A DNA stretch of 64,000 nucleotides from Sphingomonas colocasiae (lineage in GTDB: Bacteria > Pseudomonadota > Alphaproteobacteria > Sphingomonadales > Sphingomonadaceae). This document shows, in pieces, positions 21,488 to 30,806 of the stretch. The stretch is taken from assembly GCF_019880585.1 (NCBI RefSeq), contig NZ_JAINVV010000004.1, positions 186,001 to 250,000 of the forward strand. Direction: 5' to 3'. The translations under genes and the position numbers were made by a program. The first letter of the stretch is position 1. Each line of letters begins with the position of its first letter. The notes beneath the pieces are model-generated. The model made no database searches, was not told where the DNA came from, and saw nothing but the letters and a program-made list of their open reading frames with translations.

Positions 21488-22849
21488 ATGGCAAGATTTG
21501 TCACGGCATTGGTGATGGCGGCGATCGCGTCGTCGGCGCAGGCGGCGCCGGCACCCTCGGCGCAGGCGGAGAAGATCCGCGCGCTGATCGGCAACAGCAA
21601 GGGGCTCGACGCGCCGGGCTGCGCGATCTCCATCCTGCGGGACAGCAAGGTCACCAGCTTCGTCGCGGCGGGCGCGGCCGATATCGCCGCGAAACGGCCG
21701 CTCGACGCCGATACGCAAATCTACACCGCATCGGTCGCCAAGCAGTTCACCGTGCTCGCGATCGCGCAGCTCGTGGTGGCGGGCAAGGTCGGGCTGGATG
21801 ACGATATCCGCAAATATCTGCCCGAAATGCCCGCCTATCGCGTGCCGGTGACGGTGGCGATGCTGATCCATCACACATCGGGCGTGCGCGACATGCTCGA
21901 ACTGGGCACCTATGCCGGCTATGCGATCGCGACCGATGTGAGCCGCGCGGAGTCGCTGAAGCTGGTGATGTCGCAGCCCGACACCGCCTTCACCCCAGGC
22001 ACGCAATATCGCTATTCCAATGGCGGCTATCTGCTGCTGTCCGAAATCGTCGAGCGCGTCTCCGGCACGCCTTTCGCCGATTATATGAAGACGAACATCT
22101 TCGCGCCCATGGGCATGAAGCGCAGCTTCGTGCTGACCGGCGCGCGCACCGCCGACGCCAATGCCGCGCATGGCTATGTGCCCGAGGGAGACGGGTTCCG
22201 CCTGGCCGACACCCATCCGCTTTACGGCGGCGCGGGCGGGGCGGTGTTCACGATCAACGACCTCGTGAAATATGATTACGACTTCAATTTCGGTCACAAG
22301 GTGTGGACCCCGGCGATCCGCAAAATCATGCTGGAACCGGGCAGGCTCACCGACGGGCGGCCCGCCAACCAGCCCGATTCGATCTATGCCGGCGGGGTGA
22401 TGCTCAACGGCGGCTGGGTGCAGCATGGCGGATCGGGCGAGGGCTTCAAGAACGCGGTCGCCTGGCTGCCTGACCGGAAAGTCGCGATCCATGTGCTGTG
22501 CAACAACGGTGCGGCGAAGCCGGGCGCGATGGTGGAGGATATCGTCGACCTGCTCGGCGGGCTGCCCACCATCCGCGAGGCCGAACCGACGCTGGCGGGG
22601 CGCTATGCCAGCCCGGACCTGCCGGTCTTCTACACGCTGGCGCCCGAGGGCAAGGACAGGCTGACCGTGACGATCGAGCCGAAGCCCGGCGGGCCGGGCG
22701 CGCGGCGCACGATCGCGCTGACGAAGGCGGCGGACGGATCCTTCACCGGCAGGATGTTCAGGATCGTGCCCGACAATGACAGCCGGGGCTTCGCGCTGGG
22801 CGACGATCGCCGCCGCGCGGGCCTGTTCCGCTTCCGGCGGGTCGATTGA
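21488..22849 (+). CDS. Secreted beta-lactamase-family serine hydrolase (PF00144)
   Basis: 453 residues. Signal peptide MARFVTALVMAAIASSAQAA. Catalytic motifs of the PBP/class C fold: SVAKQF (SxxK, about residue 80), YSNGGY (YxN) and a HGGSGEGF motif late in the domain. A beta-sheet C-terminal domain follows. The family includes D-aminopeptidases, DD-carboxypeptidases and esterases; substrate cannot be fixed. The start follows GGGGGAGCGGCG; upstream in-frame codons lack a ribosome site. Divergent from the M24 peptidase. Confidence 0.9.
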   Translation: MARFVTALVMAAIASSAQAAPAPSAQAEKIRALIGNSKGLDAPGCAISILRDSKVTSFVAAGAADIAAKRPLDADTQIYTASVAKQFTVLAIAQLVVAGKVGLDDDIRKYLPEMPAYRVPVTVAMLIHHTSGVRDMLELGTYAGYAIATDVSRAESLKLVMSQPDTAFTPGTQYRYSNGGYLLLSEIVERVSGTPFADYMKTNIFAPMGMKRSFVLTGARTADANAAHGYVPEGDGFRLADTHPLYGGAGGAVFTINDLVKYDYDFNFGHKVWTPAIRKIMLEPGRLTDGRPANQPDSIYAGGVMLNGGWVQHGGSGEGFKNAVAWLPDRKVAIHVLCNNGAAKPGAMVEDIVDLLGGLPTIREAEPTLAGRYASPDLPVFYTLAPEGKDRLTVTIEPKPGGPGARRTIALTKAADGSFTGRMFRIVPDNDSRGFALGDDRRRAGLFRFRRVD

Positions 22850-22865
22850 GTGAAACGTGGCATTG

Positions 22866-23029
22866 CCGCACCGGCCCGCTCCCCCACCCGGCCTCCCAGA
22901 AGATACTGCCGTTGGGAGGCCGGGTGGGGGAGCGGGCGGAACAGGCCAAGGTTCCGGCGATGCGAAGCATCGTTGGAATGCCTGTGGAGGGCGGTGCCGC
23001 CCTGGAAATGTGCTCTTCCGCACATTTCC
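22866..23029. repeat. Composite palindromic repeat, copy 2 (first copy at 5396-5560)
   Basis: GGCCCGCTCCCCCACCCGGC inverted repeat, tail with AAGGTTCCGGCGATGCGAAG and GGAATGCCTGTGGAGG, then hairpin GGAAATGTGC-TCTTCC-GCACATTTCC at 23004-23029. The body is clearly homologous to copy 1; the hairpin with a GGAAGA/TCTTCC loop is at the opposite end. It fills most of the gap before the amidase gene. Confidence 0.8.
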
Positions 23030-23062
23030 CAAACAAACTCTCAGAAAAGTGGTGAAATCCTG

Positions 23063-24958
23063 ATGCGTACACCTTGGCTTTTGACCGCGCTGCTGATCGC
23101 GGCCGCCCCCGCCGCGACCGCCGCCGCCGATCGCGGGGCGGCCAAGGTCGAGGTGTTCGAGGCATCGATCCCCGATCTGCAGGCGGCGATGGCGGAGCGG
23201 CGCGTCACCTCGCGCCAGCTCGTCCAGGCCTATCTCGATCGCATCGCCGCCTATGATCATCAGGGACCGGCGCTCAATGCGATCGTGACGCTGAACCCGA
23301 ACGCGCTGGAGGAAGCGGCGGCGCTCGACCGCGAGCGCGCCGAAAAGGGGCCGCGCGGCCCGCTCCACGGCATTCCGGTGCTGGTGAAGGATAATTACGC
23401 GACCGCCGATATGCCGACATCGGCGGGCACGCTCGCCCTTGCGACCTATCGTACGAAGGTCGACGCCTTTCAGGTGAAGCGGCTGCGCGACGCGGGCGCG
23501 ATCATCCTCGGCAAGACGACGATGCACGAACTGGCGATGAGCGTGATGACGGTGGCGTCGCTTACCGGCGAAACGCGCAATCCCTATGATCCGCGCCGAT
23601 CGCCGGGCGGATCGAGCGGCGGCACCGGGGCGAGCATCGGCGCCAGCTTCGCGGCCGCGGGCATGGGCAGCGACACCTGCGGATCGATCCGCGTGCCCGC
23701 CGCCTATCAGAGCCTGTTCGGCATGCGCGGCACCGCCGGGCTTTCCAGCCGCGCGGGCGTGATCCCGCTGTCCTCCAGGCAGGACGAGGCCGGGCCGATG
23801 ACGCGCGGGGTGACCGATCTCGCGATCATGATGGATGCGACGGTGGGCGTCGATCCCGCCGATCCGGTGACGGCGGCGATGAAGGGGCGGCCCGCGCCCG
23901 CCTATGCCGCCGGGCTGCGGCCGGGCGCGCTGAAGGGCGCGCGCATCGGCGTGCTGCGCGCGCTGCTGACGCCCGAGCTGTTCGACGGCGCGATGCGCGA
24001 CAAGACCAACGAGGCGCTGGAGGCGATGAAGGCGCAGGGCGCCGAACTGGTCGATGTGGCGCTGCCCGATCTGGAGCCGGTGCTGAAGGCGGCGAGCGTG
24101 ATCGCGCATGAATTCCGCTTCGATTTCGCCGATTATCTGGCGAAGCATCCCGGCGCGCCCGTCGCCTCGATCGCGGACATGGCGGGCAAGGGGCTGACGC
24201 ACGAGGCGATCGACGCCCGGCTGAAGATCCGCGCCACCACCGACAAGCGCGACGAAAAGGCCTATGCCGAGGCGCTGGCGAAGCGCGACGTGGCGCGCAA
24301 GATGATCCTGGACGCGATGGAGAAGGCGAAGGTCGACGTGCTCGCCTATCCCAGCGCGATGCAGCCGCCGCTCTTCTGGGGCGCGGAGGCGTTCGGCACC
24401 GGCACCTGCGCGATGAGCTCTGAAACCGGCTTGCCCGCCATGTCGATCCCGCTGGGGCTGAGCGCGAACGCGCTGCCCGTTGGCCTCGACCTGCTCGGCC
24501 GCCCGTTCGACGAGCAGCGGCTGCTCAACCTCGCTTATGGCTGGGAACAGGCCGCGCATCCGCGCACCCCGCCGTTCAGCACCCCGGCGCTGGTGAACGG
24601 CAAGGCGCCCGGCGCGTCGCGCTTCACGGTGAAGACGGTGGCGGAAAAACCGGCGGGCGCGCCGAGCGCGAACATCGCCTTCACCTATGATCCGCTGACC
24701 GCCGACCTGCGCTTCGACGCGCGGATCGCGGGGCTTGGCCGCGACGAGCCCGTGGCGCTGACGCTGCAGCGCAGCGACGAGGGCAAGCCGGGCGCGGTGA
24801 TCGCGCTGCTGCTGCGCGCGGGCCAGCGCGCCGGCGCGTCCGAAATCCGCCTCGACACCCGCGCCCGCGCGGACCTGGCCGCCGGGCGGCTGTTCGTCCA
24901 TCTCTACACCCGCGATCACCCGCTGGGCGCGGGACGGGTGGCGTTGCCGGCGCGGTGA
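23063..24958 (+). CDS. Secreted amidase-signature-family amidase
   Basis: 631 residues. Signal peptide MRTPWLLTALLIAAAPAATAAA. The Ser-cisSer-Lys triad region is visible: VLVKDNYAT (Lys, about residue 112), SPGGSSGGTGASIGA (first Ser) and MGSDTCGSIRVPAA (second Ser). After the amidase core (to about residue 515) an extra domain of about 115 residues has no recognised match (RFTVKTVAEKPAG onward). Secreted amidases of this family cleave amide bonds in peptides or N-acyl compounds. The ribosome site is weak (GTGGTGAAATCCTG). Confidence 0.92.
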   Translation: MRTPWLLTALLIAAAPAATAAADRGAAKVEVFEASIPDLQAAMAERRVTSRQLVQAYLDRIAAYDHQGPALNAIVTLNPNALEEAAALDRERAEKGPRGPLHGIPVLVKDNYATADMPTSAGTLALATYRTKVDAFQVKRLRDAGAIILGKTTMHELAMSVMTVASLTGETRNPYDPRRSPGGSSGGTGASIGASFAAAGMGSDTCGSIRVPAAYQSLFGMRGTAGLSSRAGVIPLSSRQDEAGPMTRGVTDLAIMMDATVGVDPADPVTAAMKGRPAPAYAAGLRPGALKGARIGVLRALLTPELFDGAMRDKTNEALEAMKAQGAELVDVALPDLEPVLKAASVIAHEFRFDFADYLAKHPGAPVASIADMAGKGLTHEAIDARLKIRATTDKRDEKAYAEALAKRDVARKMILDAMEKAKVDVLAYPSAMQPPLFWGAEAFGTGTCAMSSETGLPAMSIPLGLSANALPVGLDLLGRPFDEQRLLNLAYGWEQAAHPRTPPFSTPALVNGKAPGASRFTVKTVAEKPAGAPSANIAFTYDPLTADLRFDARIAGLGRDEPVALTLQRSDEGKPGAVIALLLRAGQRAGASEIRLDTRARADLAAGRLFVHLYTRDHPLGAGRVALPAR

Positions 24959-24974
24959 AACCCGATGTTCCCTT

Positions 24975-25056
24975 GTCATTCCCGCGAACGCGGGAATCCA
25001 GGAGATGTCGATCATCGAGCTCTACGTCCCTGGATTCCCGCGTTCGCGGGAATGAC
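24975..25056. repeat. REP-like inverted repeat (GTCATTCCCGCG family)
   Basis: Arms GTCATTCCCGCGAACGCGGG and CCCGCGTTCGCGGGAATGAC, spacer about 40 bp, in the convergent gap between the amidase and a serine hydrolase. Confidence 0.9.
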
Positions 25057-25064
25057 ACAGGAGA

Positions 25065-26654
25065 TCAGTTCCCGCTGCGCTCGAACGCCATGTTGTACGC
25101 CCGGCCGTCGCTAACCTTCAGGCCGGTGACCTTGCCCGCGCCGTCGCGGACGAAGCTGATCAGGCCCATCTCGCTGACGAACACGTCCTTGTAGGAGGGC
25201 GTCAGCTTGAGCGGCGGCCAGCCCGGGCGGTTGATCGCGATGCCGTTGCCGTCGCCGGAGACGACCAGCTCCACCGGATTGTCGATGCTGGCGAAGCGGC
25301 CGGTGAAGTCGGCGGCGGCCGGCGAGGCGACGGGTTCGACCTTGCGGAAGGCGACCATGATGCCCTCGCGCGTCAGGCGGGAAAGGCTGCCGTCCTTGCC
25401 GAAGATCAGATCGCCGCCCGGCGCGTCCCACCGGCCCGGAGAAACAGGCTTGAGCGCGCGGCCGTCGGCGGTGATGCCGTCCGCCGTCGCGGCGATGCGC
25501 AGGGGAAAGCCCGTCCGGACCTCCGCATAGAGGCCGGACGGGAAGGGACCCTTGGCGACATAGGGCTTGGCCGGTGCCGCCGGGGGCAGGAAGATGTCCG
25601 CGACGCGGTGGCCGATCTCGGTGCTGTTCACCTCGCCGGCATTGCACAGCAGCGCGATCGACAGTTTCTGCGCGGGATAGCGCGCCGCCCAGGCGCGATA
25701 GCCGCCGGTCGCGCCCGAATGCGCGATTTCCTGAAGCCCTTCATGTTCGAGCTGGACGATGCCGGCGGCATAGGCGATCGGCTTGCCGTCGTTGAGCACG
25801 GCGCGCGTCGCCAGCTTCTCCGAAATGCCCAGCGTGTTCCGGTCGAGCGCCTCGTTCCAGATCAGCAGGTCGCCGACGGTGGTGAGCAGGCCGCCATTGC
25901 CATAGGCGTCCTCGATGACGTTATCGATATAATAGCCGTCGGCGTTCCGGTCATAGGCCTTGGCGCGGCCGGGGACGAGCCGGGCGTGATCGTCGCGCCA
26001 TTGCGTGTGCGTCATGCCCAGCGGCTCGAACATGCGCTTGCGCCCGAATTCGGCGAGCGTCTGCCCGCTCACGCGCTGGACGATGATCGCCATCAGGTTG
26101 AAGTTGGTGTTGCTGTAGAGATAATGGTCGCCCGGCGCGAAGTTCAGCCCCTTCTGGCGGCGCGCGATCTCCAGCACATGATCGTTGGTGGCGGTGCGGC
26201 TGTTGCGCGGCCAGCCCTCCAGCGCCGCGACCGAGCCCCAGTCGCGCAGCCCGCTGATATGGCTGACCATGTGGCGAAGCTGGATGGTCTTGCCGTAATC
26301 GGGCAGCTCCGGAATATATTTGCGGACATCGTCGTCCAGGCTCAGCTTGCCGTCGCGCTCCAGCATCAGCAGCGCGGCGGCGGCGAACTGCTTCGATGTC
26401 GATCCCGCCTCATAGATGCTGGCGGGGGTGGCGCGCACGTCCAGCTCCAGATCGGCGAGGCCATAGGCGCGCTGCAGGATGGGCTTGCCGTTCTTCGCCA
26501 CGCCGATCGCGCAGCCCGGCGACGCGCCGCCCGACCAGGGCGCGAAGATCGCGTCGACGCGCGCCGCGCTGTCGTCGGGCGCGGCGATCGCGGGGGCGGA
26601 AAGGGCCGCGCCGGCGAGAAGCGCCGCGATCAGGGGGGATTTCAAGGCTGGCAT
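25065..26654 (-). CDS. Secreted beta-lactamase-family serine hydrolase (PF00144)
   Basis: 529 residues. Signal peptide MPALKSPLIAALLAGAALSAPAIAA. EAGSTSKQFAAAALL gives SxxK at about residue 85; YSNTNFNLMAIIVQRVSG gives YxN; HSGATGGYRAW supplies the late His/Gly motif. A C-terminal beta domain of about 150 residues follows. It is the last gene of a three-gene minus-strand operon with the symporter (31 bp upstream) and a D-aminoacylase, so a D-amino-acid peptide or amide is a likely substrate. Confidence 0.9.
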   Translation of the reverse strand: MPALKSPLIAALLAGAALSAPAIAAPDDSAARVDAIFAPWSGGASPGCAIGVAKNGKPILQRAYGLADLELDVRATPASIYEAGSTSKQFAAAALLMLERDGKLSLDDDVRKYIPELPDYGKTIQLRHMVSHISGLRDWGSVAALEGWPRNSRTATNDHVLEIARRQKGLNFAPGDHYLYSNTNFNLMAIIVQRVSGQTLAEFGRKRMFEPLGMTHTQWRDDHARLVPGRAKAYDRNADGYYIDNVIEDAYGNGGLLTTVGDLLIWNEALDRNTLGISEKLATRAVLNDGKPIAYAAGIVQLEHEGLQEIAHSGATGGYRAWAARYPAQKLSIALLCNAGEVNSTEIGHRVADIFLPPAAPAKPYVAKGPFPSGLYAEVRTGFPLRIAATADGITADGRALKPVSPGRWDAPGGDLIFGKDGSLSRLTREGIMVAFRKVEPVASPAAADFTGRFASIDNPVELVVSGDGNGIAINRPGWPPLKLTPSYKDVFVSEMGLISFVRDGAGKVTGLKVSDGRAYNMAFERSGN

Positions 26655-26685
26655 GCGGGGCTCCCGTTCGTGATGATGGCCGCCG

Positions 26686-27951
26686 TCATTCGACGGGCGC
26701 GGCGCGATAGATGTCGAGGTCGATCTCGTTCTCCCAGCGGGCGACGGTGGTTGCCGCCGCCAGGTCGCTGGAGACGTTGGGGATGGTGCGGATCATGTCG
26801 AGCGGCCGGTCGATCGGCAGAATGAAGCCGACGAGCAGCGCCGTCTGTTCCGGGCTGATGCCGACGCCCGAGAGCACCGCGACCAGCAGGAACAGCGCGG
26901 CGGAGGGAATGGGGGCGACGCCCATGGTGACGCTGACGATCGAGAAGAACAGCAGCGCATAGTCCGAAGGCGAAAGGACGATGCCGAAGCTCTGCACCGC
27001 GAACATGCAGAGCAAGCCCATATACATCGCCGATCCGTCCATGCACATTGTCGCGCCCAGCGGCAGCACGGTGGAGGTGACGGGCGGCTTGATCCCCAGA
27101 TTATGCTCCGCGACCGACATGGCGACGGGCAGGGTGGCGGAGCTGGAGGCGGTGGAGAAGCCGACGAGCAACGCGTCCGACGATCCCTTAAAGAAGGGCA
27201 GGACGGGCAGCCACGCGCCCAGGCGGACGAGCCCGCCATGCACGAGCAGCGTTTGCACCGCCGATCCCAGCACGACGCACAGCGCCAGCCAGAAGATGCT
27301 GCTGAAGGCGGCGAAGCCGCTGGCGCCGACCAGCGAGGCCATCAGCGCGAACACGCCGAAGGGCGCGGCTTCCATGATGATGCCGACCAGCTTGAGCATC
27401 ACCGCCGTGGCGCCGTGGAAGACGTCCGCGACGATCTTGCCGCTGGGGCCGGCGACGAGGATGCCGACCGCGAACAGGATCGCGAAGAAGATGATCGACA
27501 TCATCTCGCCATCGGCGATCGCGCGGACCGGATTGAGCGGGATGATCGACATCATCTGTTCGGCGAAGGGCTTGGCCTGCTGCATCGACGCGCTGGTCGC
27601 GCCCGCCAGCGAGACCCCGGCGCCCGGCTGGATCAGCGTGCCGATCGACAGTCCGATCACCGCGCCGGTCATCGTCAGCAGCAGGAACAGGCCCAGCGTC
27701 TTGACGCCGATCGACCCCAGCTTGCGCGGATCGCCCAGCGCCGAGATGCCGGAGACGATGATGACGAAGACGAGCGGCGCCACGAGCATGCGGATCAGGC
27801 GCACGAACAGGTCGCCGATCCATTTCACCTGCGCCGCGCCGTCGCCCCATAGCCAGCCGACGAGCACGCCGACGATCAGCGCGCCCAGGATGCGCTTCCA
27901 CAGCGGAATATCGAACCAGTAGCGCCGGATCGCGCTTCCCCGGCCTGTCAT
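26686..27951 (-). CDS. Dicarboxylate/amino acid:cation symporter (DAACS/GltP-DctA family)
   Basis: 421-residue inner-membrane transporter. Seen: many hydrophobic helices, the serine-rich reentrant loop STASSSATLPVAMS, and the helix-7/8 region MCMDGSAMYMGLLCMFAV and RPLDMIRTIPNVSSDLAAATTVAR, which carry substrate and cation ligands (Asp/Arg/Asn). Family members import glutamate, aspartate or C4-dicarboxylates with H+ or Na+. The ATGA overlap with the D-aminoacylase stop shows coupling; it may import the released amino acid. Confidence 0.93.
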   Translation of the reverse strand: MTGRGSAIRRYWFDIPLWKRILGALIVGVLVGWLWGDGAAQVKWIGDLFVRLIRMLVAPLVFVIIVSGISALGDPRKLGSIGVKTLGLFLLLTMTGAVIGLSIGTLIQPGAGVSLAGATSASMQQAKPFAEQMMSIIPLNPVRAIADGEMMSIIFFAILFAVGILVAGPSGKIVADVFHGATAVMLKLVGIIMEAAPFGVFALMASLVGASGFAAFSSIFWLALCVVLGSAVQTLLVHGGLVRLGAWLPVLPFFKGSSDALLVGFSTASSSATLPVAMSVAEHNLGIKPPVTSTVLPLGATMCMDGSAMYMGLLCMFAVQSFGIVLSPSDYALLFFSIVSVTMGVAPIPSAALFLLVAVLSGVGISPEQTALLVGFILPIDRPLDMIRTIPNVSSDLAAATTVARWENEIDLDIYRAAPVE

Positions 27952-29579
27952 GCGCAGGTTCCGGCGGGCGGCGTCTTGCGCAGCGCGCGTCCGGCGGCGG
28001 CGCCGGTGGGCTTGCCGCCCTCGATCGCCAGCGCGCCGTTGACGAGCAGCGTGCGCACGCCTTCGCTCAGCCGATCGGCATTCACATAATCGGCGCGTGG
28101 GCGATAGGCGGCCGGATCGAAGACGACGATATCGGCGAAATAGCCGGGGCGCAGATGGCCGCGCCGGTCGAGCCGGAAGGTGTCGGCGACGCGGCCGCTG
28201 CTCGAATTGATGAAGTCCGCCAGCGTGATCGCCTTTTCCGCCAGCACGTAGCGCGCGTATTTTTCGGGATAGGTGGCGTACATGCGCGGATGGCCCTGCG
28301 AACCGTCCGATCCGGTCATCACCCAGGGCTGCTTCATCAGCCGGGTGATGTCGTCATTGTGCATGCCGAACGAGATGGCCGAATTGGCGCCGTCGGGATC
28401 GAGGATGACGCGCAGCGCCGCCTCGATCGGATCGACATTCCATTCGCCCGCGATCTCGGCGAGGCGCTTGCCCGTCCAGGGCTTGTTCTTGCTCGGCAGC
28501 AACATGGTGGAGGGGCCGCCGCGCAGCTTCAGGCTGGCCGCCATGTCCTGCCTGATCTTCGCCGCCTGCGCGGGATCGTCCAGCCGCTTGCGGAACGCCT
28601 CCATGCCGCCGGCGACCGCCCAGCGCGGCACCAGCAGCGCGGCCAGGCTGGTTTGCGAGGCGGCCCAGGGATATTGATCGGCGGTGACCTTGACGCCTTC
28701 GGCGCGCGCCGCCTCCACGGCGGCGATCATGTCGACCGACTTGCCGTGCACGCCGGGGCCCGCCGCCTTGAAATGCGAGAAATGGACGGGGATGCCGGTT
28801 TCGCGGCCGATACGGATCACTTCCTGAACTGAATTGAGCAGGCCGATGCTGTCCGAGGATTCGTCGCGCTGATGGGTGTCGTAGAAACCGCCGCGCACCG
28901 CCGCCTCACGGGTGACGGCGATCACCTCCTCGGTTTTGGCGAAGCTTTGCGGGGCGTAGAACAGGCCGGTCGACAGGCCCAGCGCGCCTTCGCACATGCC
29001 CTTCGCCACCATCGCCTTCATCCGGGCCAGTTCCGCGTCGTCGGGCGCGCGCGCGTCGGATTTCAGCACCGCCTGCCGCACCGCGCCGAAGCCGACATAG
29101 GCGGCGACGTTCAGGCCGTGGCCGGCGCTCTCGACATGGGAGAGCAGCCCGCCCACGTCCACCTTGCCGCCGGGCTGGCCGTTGCCGTCCGATCCGGTGA
29201 AGATCGTCGTCACGCCCTGCATCATCCAGGGCAGGTTCAGCCGCAGTTCGGGCGTATCGCCCATCAGGAAGCGGTCCGAATGGGTATGGGTGTCGATGAA
29301 GCCGGGCGCGACGATCATGCCGGTGGCGTCGATCACGCGCGCGCCGCGCACGCGGGCCTTACCGGCGGGGCCGACGCGGACGATGCGGTCGCCCCGGATC
29401 ACGACATCGCCGGTCACCGGCGTGGCCGAGGATCCGTCATAGATGGTGCCGCCCCGGATCACGATGGTGCCGTCGCGCTCCGGCGCTCCGGCACCCGCCA
29501 TCGCCGGCCATGCGGCGGCGAGCAGCAGCATCGCCGGCAGACCGGCCCGCAACCCTTTCCCTGGCTTCGATCGCGTCAC
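27948..29579 (-). CDS. N-acyl-D-amino-acid deacylase (D-aminoacylase) with complete HxH motif
   Basis: 543-residue exported amidohydrolase. Signal-like LRAGLPAMLLLAAAWPAMAGAG. Metal/catalytic residues: PGFIDTHTHSD (HxH), YDTHQRDESSDS (His), VHFSHFKAAG (His) and MTGSDGSQG (Asp). The usual Cys of GNCG is replaced by GSDG. It hydrolyses N-acyl-D-amino acids or D-residue amides. A GTG start at 29579 was chosen because CAGGGGGAATTGCGGC precedes it. First gene of an operon with the symporter and serine hydrolase, divergent from a LysR gene. Confidence 0.9.
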   Translation of the reverse strand: MTRSKPGKGLRAGLPAMLLLAAAWPAMAGAGAPERDGTIVIRGGTIYDGSSATPVTGDVVIRGDRIVRVGPAGKARVRGARVIDATGMIVAPGFIDTHTHSDRFLMGDTPELRLNLPWMMQGVTTIFTGSDGNGQPGGKVDVGGLLSHVESAGHGLNVAAYVGFGAVRQAVLKSDARAPDDAELARMKAMVAKGMCEGALGLSTGLFYAPQSFAKTEEVIAVTREAAVRGGFYDTHQRDESSDSIGLLNSVQEVIRIGRETGIPVHFSHFKAAGPGVHGKSVDMIAAVEAARAEGVKVTADQYPWAASQTSLAALLVPRWAVAGGMEAFRKRLDDPAQAAKIRQDMAASLKLRGGPSTMLLPSKNKPWTGKRLAEIAGEWNVDPIEAALRVILDPDGANSAISFGMHNDDITRLMKQPWVMTGSDGSQGHPRMYATYPEKYARYVLAEKAITLADFINSSSGRVADTFRLDRRGHLRPGYFADIVVFDPAAYRPRADYVNADRLSEGVRTLLVNGALAIEGGKPTGAAAGRALRKTPPAGTCA

Positions 29580-29663
29580 GCCGCAATTCCCCCTGATATC
29601 ATTCTTATCCGCTGAGCATCGCCGATCGGCGCGCGCGGACAAGCGAAGATCATTCCACGCACC

Positions 29664-29678
29664 ATAGCCGAAGGCTAT
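29664..29678. promoter_or_regulatory. 15-bp palindrome, copy 2 (ATAGCCGAAGGCTAT)
   Basis: Lies between the divergent D-aminoacylase operon and LysR gene, 62 bp upstream of the LysR start. Perfect 6-bp arms ATAGCC/GGCTAT. One mismatch to the copy at 21351. Probable autoregulatory and target site of the LysR protein (inferred). Confidence 0.65.
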
Positions 29679-29739
29679 CGATCGATATGCGCCATGCTCC
29701 GGTTGCCCGGCGGCCGGGCGGAATGCATAAGGAACCGCC

Positions 29740-30645
29740 ATGGCCCTGATGAATCTCCGCCACATCGAGGTGTTCCACGCCGTCTATCAGGCCGGTTCGG
29801 TCAGCGGCGCCGCCCGCGTGCTGCAGGTCTCCCAGCCGTCGGTCAGCAAGGTGCTGCGCCATGCCGAAAGCCGGGTGGGCTTTCCGCTGTTCCGGCTGGT
29901 CAAGGGGCGCCTGATCCCCACGGACGAGGCGCACATCCTGTTCAACGACGCGCGCGACGTGCACATGCGCATCGAATCGCTGCACGAGACAGCGAAGAAT
30001 CTGCGGCGCGGCGCGGAGGGGCATTTGCGGCTGGCGGTGCTCCATTCGCTGGGGCTGGACATCGCGCCCGCCGCCGTCGCCAGCTTCCGCCGCGATCACC
30101 CCGATGTCTCGTTCGACATCAAGACGCTGCATAACGAGGATATCGCGCGCGCGCTCTACGAACGGAATTGCGACATCGCCGTCGCCTATGACGCGCCGCG
30201 CAATCCGCGCCTGGCGGAAGTGAAGCTGGGATCGGGCGAGCTGGTCGTGCTCTATCACCGCGCCGACCTGCCCGACGCGCCCGAACGCATCTCGCTCGAC
30301 ATGATGGGCGATCTCAACCTGATCCGGCTGGTCAATGCCGGTTCGGTCGGCACGCTGTTCAACCGCTTCGTTTCCGACGACGCCTTCGGCCCGTCGAGCA
30401 TCCTGGTGCAGACCTATTTCGTCGCCGCCTCGCTGGTGCAGCGGCGCGCGGGCTATGCGGTGGTCGACGAATATACCGCGCTGGCGCGGCTGACGCCCGA
30501 GCTCGACTATCGCCCGCTGGCCGACAGGGTGGCGTTCGACGTGTTCGGCATCCATCTGGCCGATCGGCCGCTGTCGCAGCTCGCCAGCAAATTCCTGGAG
30601 GCCGTGAGCGGCGCGCTGGACGCTGCGCGCGCGCCCCGGTCATAA
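29740..30645 (+). CDS. LysR-type transcriptional regulator
   Basis: 301 residues. The winged helix at residues 5-63 (NLRHIEVFHAVYQAGSVSGAARVLQVSQPSVSKVLRH, given here in two parts by position) is typical; the effector domain follows from about residue 93. Flanked by a divergent D-aminoacylase/symporter operon and, downstream on the same strand, dgcN-dgcA-like genes. LysR regulators of D-glutamate catabolism (DgcR) have been reported next to dgcN-dgcA, so a D-amino acid or acyl derivative is a plausible inducer. AAGGAACCGCC precedes the ATG. Confidence 0.9.
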   Translation: MALMNLRHIEVFHAVYQAGSVSGAARVLQVSQPSVSKVLRHAESRVGFPLFRLVKGRLIPTDEAHILFNDARDVHMRIESLHETAKNLRRGAEGHLRLAVLHSLGLDIAPAAVASFRRDHPDVSFDIKTLHNEDIARALYERNCDIAVAYDAPRNPRLAEVKLGSGELVVLYHRADLPDAPERISLDMMGDLNLIRLVNAGSVGTLFNRFVSDDAFGPSSILVQTYFVAASLVQRRAGYAVVDEYTALARLTPELDYRPLADRVAFDVFGIHLADRPLSQLASKFLEAVSGALDAARAPRS

Positions 30646-30710
30646 CCCCCGAGGGGCGCGCGCCCTCGATCATAACCCCTGAGGGGGCACTCCCGATCAT
30701 AACCCACGTC
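30638..30710. repeat. Three tandem copies of a TCATAACCCC-GAGGGG motif
   Basis: GGTCATAACCCCCGAGGGGC (30638), GATCATAACCCCTGAGGGGG (30668) and GATCATAACCCACG (30695) repeat with 30- and 27-bp spacing. The inner CCCC-GAGGGG parts are also palindromic. The array overlaps the end of the LysR gene and precedes the DUF1611 gene by about 100 bp, so it may be an iterated operator or part of a terminator. Confidence 0.7.
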
Positions 30711-30806
30711 TATACTTCCTGTCCGCCTTTGGGGATTGGCGCGGACTGGAATGTGAACGAGACCGTCGCCAGATCCAAAACAGAAAACTTTGTTCGCGAG
30801 GTTCCA

